Positions 1-7,073 of a stretch of 40,679 nt of DNA are shown one piece after another. Position 1 is the stretch's first letter. Each line of letters begins with the position of its first letter. A model generated the notes under the pieces. That model was not told where the DNA came from, searched no databases, and worked only from the letters and a program-made list of their open reading frames with translations. The stretch is from Endomicrobiales bacterium (GTDB lineage: Bacteria > Elusimicrobiota > Endomicrobiia > Endomicrobiales > JALOBY01): contig JALOBY010000014.1 in assembly GCA_023228045.1 (NCBI GenBank), positions 1 through 40,679 of the forward strand. Direction: 5' to 3'. The position numbers were made by a program, and so were the translations under genes.

Positions 1-11
1 TTTTTTTGCAT
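1..11 (-). CDS. 5' end of a gene running off the window edge
   Basis: Only the first few codons are visible. On the minus strand an AAAGGAG ribosome-binding sequence (about 17-23) lies five bases before an ATG at 11-9; another ATG at 15-13 is too close to it. The hairpin-like ATTGAA-N4-TTCAAT at about 25-40 lies just upstream and could be part of its control region. The product cannot be identified. Confidence 0.3.
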
Positions 12-123
12 TCATGCTCCTTTATTGAACCGTTTCAATAAAAGAGTATCAAATGTTTTTACTTGTCGTCTATATTTAAGACTTTATCCCTTGTTTTTAG
101 CAACACTTTTTGAGTATTATGCC

Positions 124-192
124 CATTGCGAGCGAAGCGCGGCAATCTAATAATTAAGGCAAGATTGCTTCACCCCTTCGGGATTCGCAATG
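124..192. repeat. Dispersed palindromic intergenic repeat, family A, copy 1
   Basis: A 69-base unit bounded by CATTGCGA and TCGCAATG, with internal GGCAATCT/AGATTGC arms that can fold back. Related units occur at 6767-6835 (inverted orientation), 6904-6976 and 10127-10200, and a decayed piece lies near 26256. It carries no gene. It resembles the REP-like units common between genes in repeat-rich bacterial genomes. Confidence 0.85.
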
Positions 193-278
193 ACAGTAAA
201 AACAAGATACCTCATTGCATTTCCCGCCTTTGGCGAGGTCTCGCCTCGGGCTGACAATATGACAACTAAATAAAAAAA

Positions 279-351
279 TGCTGGGGGACAGAATTGAACT
301 GTCGACACCAGGTTTTTCAGACCTGTGCTCTACCAACTGAGCTACCCCAGC
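279..351 (-). tRNA. tRNA-Phe (anticodon GAA)
   Basis: The minus strand folds into a complete cloverleaf of 73 bases. The acceptor is GCTGGGG paired with CCCCAGC, the D arm is GCTC/GAGC, and the anticodon stem is CAGGT/ACCTG around loop CTGAAAA, giving anticodon GAA. The T arm is GACAG/CTGTC. The 3' CCA is not encoded: the discriminator A is followed directly by a run of T, which may also serve as transcription end. It stands alone, upstream of a repeat. Confidence 0.95.
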
Positions 352-602
352 ACATAAAATTAACCATAAATCAAAATTATCAAAAAACGCTGCAACAAAA
401 TTTATAAAACATCTAACCATTGGTGTTCAACATGTTTTGTCATTCCAGAATGTCTTAATCGGGAATCCAGCTTTTTACTGACACACCATTTATAGATTCC
501 CGCTAATCCCGCCGAGGCGGGACGGAAATAACAAGCAAGGTGGATGGCAATGACAGTCAAGTGCTGGTGGCGCATATGACAGACCTTCTAACATAAAGAA
601 AA
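352..602. repeat. Repeat-rich spacer between tRNA-Phe and the YtxH gene
   Basis: No gene is seen. A decayed palindromic unit runs from about 440 (TGTCATTCC) to 555 (ATGACA), with an inner CCCGC/GCGGG hairpin around 500-523. Its ends are the same TGTCAT/ATGACA ends seen on the other dispersed units in this window. Confidence 0.6.
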
Positions 603-896
603 CTACTCTTCTATTTTGCCTTCTTTGTATGCTTTCTTGCCTGCCTCAAATGCAAACTCAAGGCGTTCTTTTTTTGAATTCAACTTTTCTTTTGCATCTT
701 CAACAGCATTGATTGTTTTTTCTTTAACATTTTCAACAAAATCTCCTGCATTGTCAATTAAGTCACCTGTCATATTTTTAATTCTTTTTCTTGTCTCTTT
801 ACCTGAGCTTGGCGCATATAGCACACCCAAAGCGGCACCAATTAAACCACCAAGAATAAATGCAAGTGTAATACCAGCTGAATTTTTTTCAGACAT
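603..896 (-). CDS. YtxH-domain small membrane protein
   Basis: 97 residues. One glycine-rich membrane segment at about residues 9-28 is followed by the YtxH-type motif LYAPSSGKETRKRI, then a charged, amphipathic, probably coiled-coil tail rich in Lys and Glu. YtxH proteins are small envelope-associated proteins, often stress-induced, with no enzymatic role known. AAGGAGATATTTAA precedes the ATG. It lies 62 bases downstream of a second small membrane protein (959-1246) on the same strand, and the two probably form one transcript. Confidence 0.8.
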   Translation of the reverse strand: MSEKNSAGITLAFILGGLIGAALGVLYAPSSGKETRKRIKNMTGDLIDNAGDFVENVKEKTINAVEDAKEKLNSKKERLEFAFEAGKKAYKEGKIEE

Positions 897-958
897 TTAA
901 ATATCTCCTTTACTTGAATTATTACTTCGCGTAACAAGTGGCGTATCAGAAAATTTGC

Positions 959-1246
959 CTATTTAGAGCGTTTTTTGAAAAAACCTGAAACTATACTCGT
1001 AAATAATGAACCAACTTTGAAATAAGGGACGACATTGCCAAAAAAACCCGCTATGTTATTTGCAAGACCAGCTATAACTGATGCCTCGGCATTTATTGAT
1101 TTCAACAGTTCCTCTGCTTCACTTGCGGTGTAAAAGACCTGTTGAGCCGTTTGCTTCAACTGTATTAATGTTTGAACAAGATAAACAACCGCCACAACAA
1201 TCGCTACGGTAATTATTACCAAACAAATGCCAAGCAGTATGTTCAT
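959..1246 (-). CDS. Small single-pass membrane protein (DUF948-like)
   Basis: 95 residues. There is one strong N-terminal membrane segment (about residues 3-25), then a heptad-like polar stretch with several Gln and Glu, a hydrophobic patch (VVPYFKVGSLFTSIVSGFF) and a basic end, FKKRSK. Length and organisation resemble the DUF948 proteins that often pair with YtxH proteins, and here the YtxH gene follows directly. The family assignment is tentative. The start is supported by GAGGTGAT six to eight bases before ATG. Function is unknown; a role in the envelope with its neighbour is inferred. Confidence 0.65.
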   Translation of the reverse strand: MNILLGICLVIITVAIVVAVVYLVQTLIQLKQTAQQVFYTASEAEELLKSINAEASVIAGLANNIAGFFGNVVPYFKVGSLFTSIVSGFFKKRSK

Positions 1247-1365
1247 ATTATCACCTCTTTTTTATTTTGTTTGGAATTTTAACAAATGTGCCAGTGCAAG
1301 TCAAACCTTTCAAAAAATGTTTAAGTCGCGGGGCTATTCTGTTAGCCTCAGGCTGACTCCCCTGT

Positions 1366-1438
1366 GTCATCCCGAAACGCAGTGAGGGATCTTGTAATTG
1401 AGTTAAAGATCTCTCTTCGCTTCGCTCATCGAGATGAC
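1366..1438. repeat. Dispersed palindromic repeat, family B
   Basis: The unit is bounded by GTCATC and GATGAC and contains AGGGATCTT and AAGATCTCTC arms. Close relatives are the arms flanking the GIY-YIG gene (2862-3230). Just before it, 1326-1341 is AGTCGCGGGGCTATTCT-like, the inverse of the sequence ending the repeats at about 5452 and 10256. Confidence 0.75.
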
Positions 1439-1466
1439 AAGCAAACCATAAACTGCAACCATTTTA

Positions 1467-1495
1467 TTGACTTTACTTTGAGTGTTAATTATAAT
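1467..1495 (+). promoter_or_regulatory. Sigma-70 promoter of the DNA glycosylase gene, apparently leaderless
   Basis: TTGACT (1467-1472), a 17-base spacer and a perfect TATAAT (1490-1495). The ATG at 1503 begins seven bases after the -10 hexamer, where transcription should start, so the mRNA would have essentially no leader. An upstream GTG at 1482 lies inside the promoter spacer and cannot be the start of this transcript. Confidence 0.75.
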
Positions 1496-1502
1496 CTTTC
1501 GT

Positions 1503-2195
1503 ATGGAAAGTTCTAAAAATGAATTGTTAAACATTTGGAAACCTATTAAAAACAAACTTTCTAAACGGCTGGAAGATTTTCATGAAGTTTGGAAAACCTA
1601 CCCTGAAGAAGAACTTTTTGGAGAGCTTGCGTTTTGTATTTTAACCCCACAGTCAAGCGCAAAAATGTGTTGGCGCGCCATAGAAAATTTAAAGAACAAA
1701 AACCTTCTACTTAAGGGTAAAAAGGAACAAATTGAAAAAGAACTTTTTGGCGTGCGTTTTAAATATACAAAAGCACAAAGAATTGTTGAAGCACGAGAAA
1801 AAGTAACAATAAAGTCCGCCTCGCATCTTTGTGCGGGCGAGACCTCGCCCGAAGGGCGGGGTAAAATCTCTCTTAGAAAAATTCTTAACGAGCATACAAA
1901 CTGTCAACTTAAACGCGAATGGCTTGTACAAAATATTAAAGGTATTGGGTATAAAGAGGCCGGACATTTTTTAAGGAACATTGGCTTCGCCCAAGAACTT
2001 GCGATACTTGACAGGCACATACTAAAAAACCTTAAATACTTTGGCGTAATTTCTGAAATTCCAAAAACACTGACAAAAAGTAAGTATTTTGAAATTGAAA
2101 ATTTGATGAAAAAATTTGCAAAGAAAACAGGCATTCCACTTGACCATATGGACCTGCTTTTTTGGCAAAAGGAAACAGGAGAGGTTTTTAAATAA
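1503..2195 (+). CDS. N-glycosylase/DNA lyase (Ogg2 / endonuclease III superfamily)
   Basis: 230 residues. It belongs to the HhH-GPD superfamily that removes oxidised bases such as 8-oxoguanine and nicks the backbone. The helix-hairpin-helix core VQNIKGIGYKEAGHFLRNIG carries the catalytic-type lysine, and AILDRHIL carries the conserved aspartate. Early motifs ELAFCILTPQ and RAIENL match Ogg2-type proteins. The start chosen is ATG 1503, set by the promoter at 1467-1495; reading from GTG 1482 would add seven residues from inside the promoter. About 21 residues near position 100 (from VTIKSASH to RGK) are encoded by a GC-rich palindromic repeat inserted in frame, where relatives seem to need only a short linker. 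The gene stands alone in front of the broken flavin-reductase gene. Confidence 0.85.
   Translation: MESSKNELLNIWKPIKNKLSKRLEDFHEVWKTYPEEELFGELAFCILTPQSSAKMCWRAIENLKNKNLLLKGKKEQIEKELFGVRFKYTKAQRIVEAREKVTIKSASHLCAGETSPEGRGKISLRKILNEHTNCQLKREWLVQNIKGIGYKEAGHFLRNIGFAQELAILDRHILKNLKYFGVISEIPKTLTKSKYFEIENLMKKFAKKTGIPLDHMDLLFWQKETGEVFK
1815..1862. repeat. Palindromic repeat inserted in frame in the glycosylase gene
   Basis: A GC-rich segment with CGCCTCGC, GCGGGCGAG, CCTCGCCC and GGGCGGG arms. It is related to intergenic repeat pieces at about 221-252 and 5374-5402 (CGAGGCTAGACCTCGCC). Inside this AT-rich gene it stands out clearly, and it keeps the frame open. Confidence 0.75.
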
Positions 2196-2197
2196 TT

Positions 2198-2709
2198 ATG
2201 GATGCAAAAGCGTTTACTAAACTTAGCTACGGGGTTTACATTGTAAGTTCTCAAAAAGATGGTAAATTTAACGGTCAAATTGCAAACACTGTATTTCAAG
2301 TATCGGCAGAACCGGCACTTTTTGCAGTAAGTATAAACAAAACTTAACGCATGAGTTTATAAGCAGTAGTAAAAGTTTTTCAATTTCAGTGCTTTGCTCT
2401 GATGTGCCGCTTGTTTTTATTGGAAAGTTTGGCTTTAAAAGCGGCAGAAACATTGATAAATTTGAAGGGGTAAGCTTTGACATTGGTAAAAACTCTATGC
2501 CATGCGTAAATGATTATTGCGTTGCACATATTGTTGCTGAAGTTATTGCGACCTCTGATGCTGCCACCCACACACTTTTTATAGGTAAGGTTATTGATGC
2601 GAAAGTATTAAACGAAAAAGAACCGCTTACATATTTTGATTATCACCTTATTAAAGGCGGCAAAACACCAAAATCAGCAACAACCTATGTTGAAGAGAAA
2701 AAACTGTAA
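2198..2709 (+). pseudogene. Flavin reductase-like protein, broken by one frameshift
   Basis: The first part (2198-2347, 49 codons from ATG) encodes MDAKAFTKLSYGVYIVSS and ends at TAA 2345. The rest continues one frame back from AAC at 2341 (NLTHEFISSSKSF, then a full flavin-reductase core) to the stop at 2709. Adding one A to the short A run at 2339-2342 would restore an open protein of about 169 residues. The fold is the FMN-binding flavin reductase/flavoredoxin type. The end, KGGKTPKSATTYV, is what precedes the rubredoxin domain in high-molecular-weight rubredoxins (Hrb), and a rubredoxin gene lies 544 bases further on. It may be a real pseudogene or a single-base sequence error. No slippery heptamer supports programmed shifting. 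Confidence 0.8.
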
Positions 2710-2861
2710 TATCTAGTGCAAATAAATGATAAAAACAAGATCCCTCTCCCGCCATCGGCGGGATTCGAGATGACAAACTAAAAAAAAGTCTGTCATTCCC
2801 AAGGGTTTCAGCCCCTGCCTTTGGCGGGACTTGTCATCTCGACTTTTGCTTTCCCCCATCC

Positions 2862-3230
2862 TGTCATCTCGACGAACGAAGTGAGGAGAGATCTTAATGT
2901 TGAACAATAACTACTATGTGTACATTCTCACAAACTGGAACAATAAAGTTATGTATATCGGAATGACGAACAATCTTGAACGAAGAATTTATGAGCATAA
3001 AAGTAAACTGATAAACGGTTTTAGTAAAAAATATAACCTTAACAAGATAGTTTATTTTGAGCAGACAACTGATGTAAGTGCCGCCATATATAGAGAAAAG
3101 GAAATCAAAAAGTGGCGCAGAGAAAAGAAAGATTCTCTTGTTGAAAAAATGAATCCAGCTTGGGATGATTTATCTATAGAGTATTTGTAAAAGATACCTC
3201 ATCCCGCCTTTTGCGGGATTCGGTATGACA
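2862..3230 (+). mobile_element. Inverted-repeat unit carrying a GIY-YIG gene
   Basis: About 369 bases bounded by TGTCAT (2862-2867) and ATGACA (3225-3230). The inner arms (CTCGACGAACGAAGTGAGG on the left, CCCGCCTTTTGCGGGATTCGG on the right) are of the same kind as the gene-less repeats elsewhere in the window. The left arm supplies the ribosome-binding site GAGGAG (2883-2888) of the GIY-YIG gene. Two more gene-less pieces of the family lie directly upstream (about 2736-2860). Calling this a mobile unit is inference. Confidence 0.5.
2897..3190 (+). CDS. GIY-YIG single-domain endonuclease-like protein
   Basis: 97 residues, the usual size of free-standing GIY-YIG proteins. The motif appears as YYVYILTN...VMYIGMTNNLERRIYEH, giving the two Tyr, the catalytic Arg (in ERRIYEH) and, further on, the catalytic Glu in YREKEIKKW. 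The end, NPAWDDLS, is typical of this subfamily. Such proteins cut DNA, but the role of the small free-standing forms is poorly known. The gene sits inside an inverted-repeat unit whose arms match dispersed repeats of this genome, and its ribosome-binding site lies in the repeat arm. It separates the broken flavin reductase from rubredoxin. Confidence 0.85.
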   Translation: MLNNNYYVYILTNWNNKVMYIGMTNNLERRIYEHKSKLINGFSKKYNLNKIVYFEQTTDVSAAIYREKEIKKWRREKKDSLVEKMNPAWDDLSIEYL

Positions 3231-3253
3231 GACAAAAAGAAATAGGAGGAATT

Positions 3254-3415
3254 ATGCAGAAATTTGTATGTAGCATTTGCGGTTATGTTTATGACCCTGC
3301 TTTAGGCGACCCGGATAACGGCGTTGCGGCAGGAACGGAGTTTGAGCAAGTAGATAGTTCATGGGTTTGCCCGGTATGTGGAGCAGGCAAGGAAGTTTTT
3401 GAGGCACAAAACTAA
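3254..3415 (+). CDS. Rubredoxin
   Basis: 53 residues. The two iron-binding loops are CSICGYVY (near the N-terminus) and CPVCGAGKEVF (near the C-terminus), giving the four Cys of a mononuclear Fe(SCys)4 site. The usual YDPALGDPDNGV and SWVCP segments are present. Rubredoxin is a soluble one-electron carrier, used in anaerobes to feed oxygen and peroxide reductases or flavodiiron proteins. A strong AGGAGGA lies five bases before ATG. The upstream flavin-reductase-like gene is its probable original partner, and a small membrane protein gene follows after three bases. Confidence 0.95.
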   Translation: MQKFVCSICGYVYDPALGDPDNGVAAGTEFEQVDSSWVCPVCGAGKEVFEAQN

Positions 3416-3418
3416 TAT

Positions 3419-3631
3419 ATGAAAAAAATATTCGTTGCGATTGGTATTAGCGGTTTTGCGGCTTTTGTATCGCTTGTTGCCACATTTGTCATAGGAATTA
3501 CGCACTTAAACTTTGAGCTACACAAAAAATGCGCATTTGCAACTATTGGCTTTGGATTAGTGCACTTTGGGCTGATTCTTTATAAAAATCATAGAGTTTC
3601 CAAAGCAAAAAAAGCTAGTGTTCAAAAGTAA
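3419..3631 (+). CDS. Small two-helix membrane protein of unknown function
   Basis: 70 residues. Two predicted membrane segments (about residues 4-26 and 38-57) are separated by a short loop, HLNFELHKKCAF, and the end is basic. The ATG comes three bases after the rubredoxin stop with no separate ribosome-binding site, so translation is probably coupled to rubredoxin. Its last ten bases overlap the end of convergent hydG. I do not recognise a family. Histidines at the helix edges (THLNFELH, VHFG) are notable but do not prove haem binding. Confidence 0.65.
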   Translation: MKKIFVAIGISGFAAFVSLVATFVIGITHLNFELHKKCAFATIGFGLVHFGLILYKNHRVSKAKKASVQK

Positions 3632-5106
3632 AGATCCCTTTCGCCATTTTTGATTCTTTCATAATATTGCGCAAGCATTGGGTAGGCGATTGGATTTTTT
3701 TCTTTTGTTTCCATTAATTCTTTTTCTATAACTTTTTCACCAGCAATTTTTGTTTTTGGGCTTGCAAAATCATCTAACCACTCTCTAAAAGTTAAAATTG
3801 CGTTTAGTTTGCAAAACTTTCCTTCGTCACCATTTTTAAGCAGGTCCATTATGCACTTTCCTGTGCGCTTGCAACGATACCCCGCCGTGCAAAAAGATGT
3901 TATCATTCCTTTGCAAGAAAGCTCATAAATAAGTTCATCAAGTGTTCTTGTATCACCCAAAACAAATTGCTGGCCTTCGCCTTCTTGATGCTGGTTAAAA
4001 TCCTCTTTGCTGTATGAGCCGACACCAATGCGTGAAGACGCGTCCATTTGTGTACACCCAAGCATTAAAGTTTCTCTCCTTAGTTTTTCACTTTCTCTTG
4101 CGGTAAGTATCATACCGGCGTAAGGTATGCTAAGGCGTAAAACGGTTATTAATTTTTTAAACTCTTCATCACTAACTTTATAATTACCCCTGCCTTCAAA
4201 GTTTGTATTTAATGCTGGCTCAAGCCGAGGAAAAGAGATAGTGTGAGGACCAACGCCAAACTTTTTTTCAAGCTCTATGGTATGATACAAAAGTCCCATA
4301 ACCTCAAACTTCCAGTTATAAAGCCCAAATAAGGCACCTATTCCAACATCATCAACACCGGCCTCAAATGCTCTGTGCATTGTGTAAAGCCGCCATAGAT
4401 AATTTGCCTTGAGTGTTTTCGCAGGGTGAAGTTTTGCATAGCTTTCTTTGTGGTAGGTCTCTTGAAATACCTGATAAGTTCCAATGTCCGCGTTAACAAG
4501 TTTTTTTAATTTTTCTACCGACATAGGCGCGGCATTTATATTAACCCTTCTAATTTGCCCATAACCTTTACCTGCTTTTACCTTTACACCATAAACAAGA
4601 CGCATACTTTCTGTTATGTAATCTACATCGGCAGTTGGGTGCTCACCATAAACAAGTACAAGCCGTTTATGGCCAATTTTTCCAGCGAGTGTTTCAACCT
4701 CGCTAATTATCTCCGTCGCCGACAATGCCTTTCTTTGTAAACTAATATTGTCTTTTCGCAGTCCGCAATATGAGCAATTATTTACACAATAATCATTTAA
4801 GTAAAGTGGAGCAAAGGTTACTATGCGATTATCATATACCTTTAATTTAATCTTTAGTGCCGCATCCTGCATTTCTAAAAGCAGGTCCGGGTCTTGCACA
4901 TTCAAAAGCATAGCTGTTTCTTGTGGCAATAAAGTTTCTATTGCCAATGCCTTTGCAATTATTGCGCGGACCGTGCCTTTTTCTGGGGAGGCATTTGAAA
5001 GGTACGCAAGTATTTCGGACTCATTTATAAAATCTTTACCATTATTTAAATATTTTTCTATCTCGTTAGGTATTATTTGGCTTTCTATCCAGCTTTTTTC
5101 ATTCAT
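3622..5106 (-). CDS. hydG: [FeFe]-hydrogenase maturase HydG (tyrosine lyase), with altered C-terminal cluster motif
   Basis: 494 residues, close to family length. HydG is a radical SAM enzyme that splits tyrosine into p-cresol and dehydroglycine, then makes CO and cyanide for the H-cluster. The radical SAM motif is C107-X3-C111-X2-C114 (CVNNCSYCGL). The C-terminal auxiliary cluster motif is normally CX2CX22C. Here it reads C406-T-A-G409, then 22 residues to C432, so the middle Cys is Gly (codon GGG, 3880-3882). C412 and C418 lie close by and could substitute. AAGGAAG precedes the ATG. It is the last gene of the maturation cluster, behind hydF and a repeat-filled spacer. Confidence 0.95.
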   Translation of the reverse strand: MNEKSWIESQIIPNEIEKYLNNGKDFINESEILAYLSNASPEKGTVRAIIAKALAIETLLPQETAMLLNVQDPDLLLEMQDAALKIKLKVYDNRIVTFAPLYLNDYCVNNCSYCGLRKDNISLQRKALSATEIISEVETLAGKIGHKRLVLVYGEHPTADVDYITESMRLVYGVKVKAGKGYGQIRRVNINAAPMSVEKLKKLVNADIGTYQVFQETYHKESYAKLHPAKTLKANYLWRLYTMHRAFEAGVDDVGIGALFGLYNWKFEVMGLLYHTIELEKKFGVGPHTISFPRLEPALNTNFEGRGNYKVSDEEFKKLITVLRLSIPYAGMILTARESEKLRRETLMLGCTQMDASSRIGVGSYSKEDFNQHQEGEGQQFVLGDTRTLDELIYELSCKGMITSFCTAGYRCKRTGKCIMDLLKNGDEGKFCKLNAILTFREWLDDFASPKTKIAGEKVIEKELMETKEKNPIAYPMLAQYYERIKNGERDLYF

Positions 5107-5453
5107 TTTGATACTTCCTTGTTAAGTATATATTTGTAAAAAAATTTTTGATTATTATCTCGTGACAAAACTTTTGAAAAATCATCCCACCTTGGCTGAC
5201 TATGAATGAGAATTTTTTTGGAGTTTTCGTCAAGGATGTTTGAGCCCGCCACAAAGTGGCGAGGCGAGTTTCCGTAGACGCCAAAAAAAATGCGAATGAA
5301 TAGCCACCGTGGGTGCATTTCTTTTGGTTACTTTTCTTTGGGCATACAAAGAAAAGTATCATGGGGCGTCAGCCCGAGGCTAGACCTCGCCAAGGGCGGG
5401 CAGGCCGAAGGTCCCGCCAAAGGCGGTGAGGCAGAATAGCCCCGCGACTTTTT
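5107..5453. repeat. Repeat-filled spacer between hydF and hydG
   Basis: No convincing gene is present. 5196-5250 (TATGAATGAGAATTT then GTCAAGGATGTTTGAGCCCG) recurs at about 9998-10080, with an extra 24-base insert there. 5329-5358 is a strong hairpin, TACTTTTCTTTG-GGCATA-CAAAGAAAAGTA. 5366-5452 is a series of GC-rich palindromic pieces ending in GAATAGCCCCGCGACT, also found at about 10241-10256 and inverted at 1326-1341. Short open frames across it are repeat-derived. Confidence 0.7.
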
Positions 5454-6695
5454 TTAATCAAATTCGGATTTATATGCTTCTAGTGCATCGGGAAACGGTT
5501 CTAAAACACGCTCTATAACACCCTGAACGAAAGAAATGCAAAGGCCGTAATTTGTTATGGCAACGCCACTTGAGTGTGCCTGCTGTATTCGCGAAAGCAT
5601 CTGCACGCGGTTTAACATACATCCTCCGCAGTGAACTACCAATTTGTATTGCGAAAGATTTTCGGGATAATCCATTCCACAAGAATGATCTATTTCAACG
5701 CTTGCACCGGTATATTGTTTTATCCAACGAGGTATTTTTACACGGCCAATATCATCTTCCAAAGCATGGTGTGTGCACGACTCGGCAATAAGAACTTTAT
5801 CTCCGCGTTTTAACTTGCCAAGCGCTGCCGCGCCACGCGCCATTTCTGACAGGTTGCCTTTAAGACGCGCAAAAAGTATTGAGAAAGTTGTACATTTAAT
5901 ATTCTTGGGAACATCAGCCAGAGTTTTTAGTACAACTTGGGAGTCGCAAACAACTATGCTTGGTTTTATGTTAATTGAGCTTAGAGCAAATGACAGCTCG
6001 CGCTCTTTTACAACAAGGCACATTGCGTCTGAATCAAGTGCTTCGCGTATTGTTTGCACTTGAGGCAATATAAGCCGCCCCTTTGGGGCTTGTAAATCAA
6101 TTGGAACTACCATTACAGCCAAACCACCCGCGCCAACTAAATCGCTTATAAGCGGCGGGGGGTTAAGAAAATCTGCCGAACAAATAGAAATTATTTTGGA
6201 TTTAAACACCTCAAGTAGTTTTTCTCTATCTTCCAAATCTATTGAGCAAGCGGTTATGTAGTTTTTTGACTTTTCTTTTATTAGCTTTAAAAAGTTCTCT
6301 GAAGGTGCTTTCAAGTCAACTTTGTTTATAACAACAATAAACGGCAATTTGCGTTCCGTTGCATTTTGCGCGATGTAATCTTCAAACTCACCCCACACTT
6401 CGCTTTCAACAACTACCACAACAACATCTGCCCTTTGAAAAACTTTTTTTGTTTTCCCAACCCTTAATGTTCCAAGCTCACTTTTGTCGTCTATTCCAGC
6501 TGTATCTATAAAAAGCACAGGGCCAATAGGCAACAGTTCCATTGCTTTTTCAACCGTATCGGTTGTTGTGCCAGGTTGTGCTGAAGTTATGGAAACATTT
6601 TGGCCGCAAAGTGTATTAATAAATGTTGACTTGCCAACATTCATACGGCCAAAAACCGCAATTTGCAACCGTAAACTTTTTGGTGTGGTATTCAT
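5454..6695 (-). CDS. hydF: [FeFe]-hydrogenase maturation GTPase HydF
   Basis: 413 residues. HydF is the scaffold on which the two-iron precursor is assembled and from which it is passed to apo-HydA. The N-terminal GTPase domain has P-loop GRMNVGKS (about 16-23), a PGTTTD switch, DTAG and NKVD. The middle is the dimerisation region. The C-terminal cluster domain shows CTHHALEDD followed later by VVHCGGC, the conserved CxH...HCxxC ligand set. The ATG has a weak GAGG/GAAG site upstream. It lies between hydE and hydG but is separated from both by repeat-filled spacers of about 350 bases, so the genes may not all be on one transcript. Confidence 0.97.
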   Translation of the reverse strand: MNTTPKSLRLQIAVFGRMNVGKSTFINTLCGQNVSITSAQPGTTTDTVEKAMELLPIGPVLFIDTAGIDDKSELGTLRVGKTKKVFQRADVVVVVVESEVWGEFEDYIAQNATERKLPFIVVINKVDLKAPSENFLKLIKEKSKNYITACSIDLEDREKLLEVFKSKIISICSADFLNPPPLISDLVGAGGLAVMVVPIDLQAPKGRLILPQVQTIREALDSDAMCLVVKERELSFALSSINIKPSIVVCDSQVVLKTLADVPKNIKCTTFSILFARLKGNLSEMARGAAALGKLKRGDKVLIAESCTHHALEDDIGRVKIPRWIKQYTGASVEIDHSCGMDYPENLSQYKLVVHCGGCMLNRVQMLSRIQQAHSSGVAITNYGLCISFVQGVIERVLEPFPDALEAYKSEFD

Positions 6696-7073
6696 ATATC
6701 TTCAATTATCCTCAATTAAAATTCACTACTATCCGATATGTTTTGTCGTCTTTGTGGTTATGCTGTCATTGCGAATCCCAAAGGGGTGAAACAATCTTGT
6801 CTTAATTACCAGATTGCCGCGCTTCGCTCGCAATGACTAATTCTTTTCGCTGCAATGATCGCTATAATGACTAAAATTTTTGTTGTCGTTGCGGTCATGC
6901 TGTCATTGCGAATCCCGAAGGGGTGAAGCAATCTCATCTTAACTGATAGATTGCCGCGGGCTAAAGCCCCGCAATGACACTGGATTCCCTCTTACCCACC
7001 CGAGGCGGGTCAGCCTTGGGCTGACAATCCGAGGGAATGACAGACCTTTTCTGATACATTTTGGGATGACAAG
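6696..7073. repeat. Repeat-filled spacer between hydE and hydF
   Basis: No gene is seen. It holds two family A palindromic units (6767-6835 and 6904-6976), a short linker containing GTTGTCGTTGCGGTCATGCTG, and a further GC-rich unit from about 6981 to 7042 (GGATTCCCTC to GAGGGAATGACAG) with an inner CCCGAGGCGGGTCAGCC hairpin. Confidence 0.75.

Noticed and set aside
154..420. 88-residue frame overlapping tRNA-Phe
   Set aside because: It runs through the tRNA (giving the typical false AGVAQLVEHRSEKP-like translation) and a repeat.
2336..2347. Programmed frameshift in the flavin-reductase gene
   Set aside because: A backward slip would restore the protein, but AAC-AAA-ACT is not a recognised slippery heptamer and no stimulating structure is seen; a one-base loss is simpler.
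5099..5362. Open frames of 71-87 residues before hydG
   Set aside because: Encoded by the dispersed repeat and its hairpin, overlapping the hydG start; repeat-derived.
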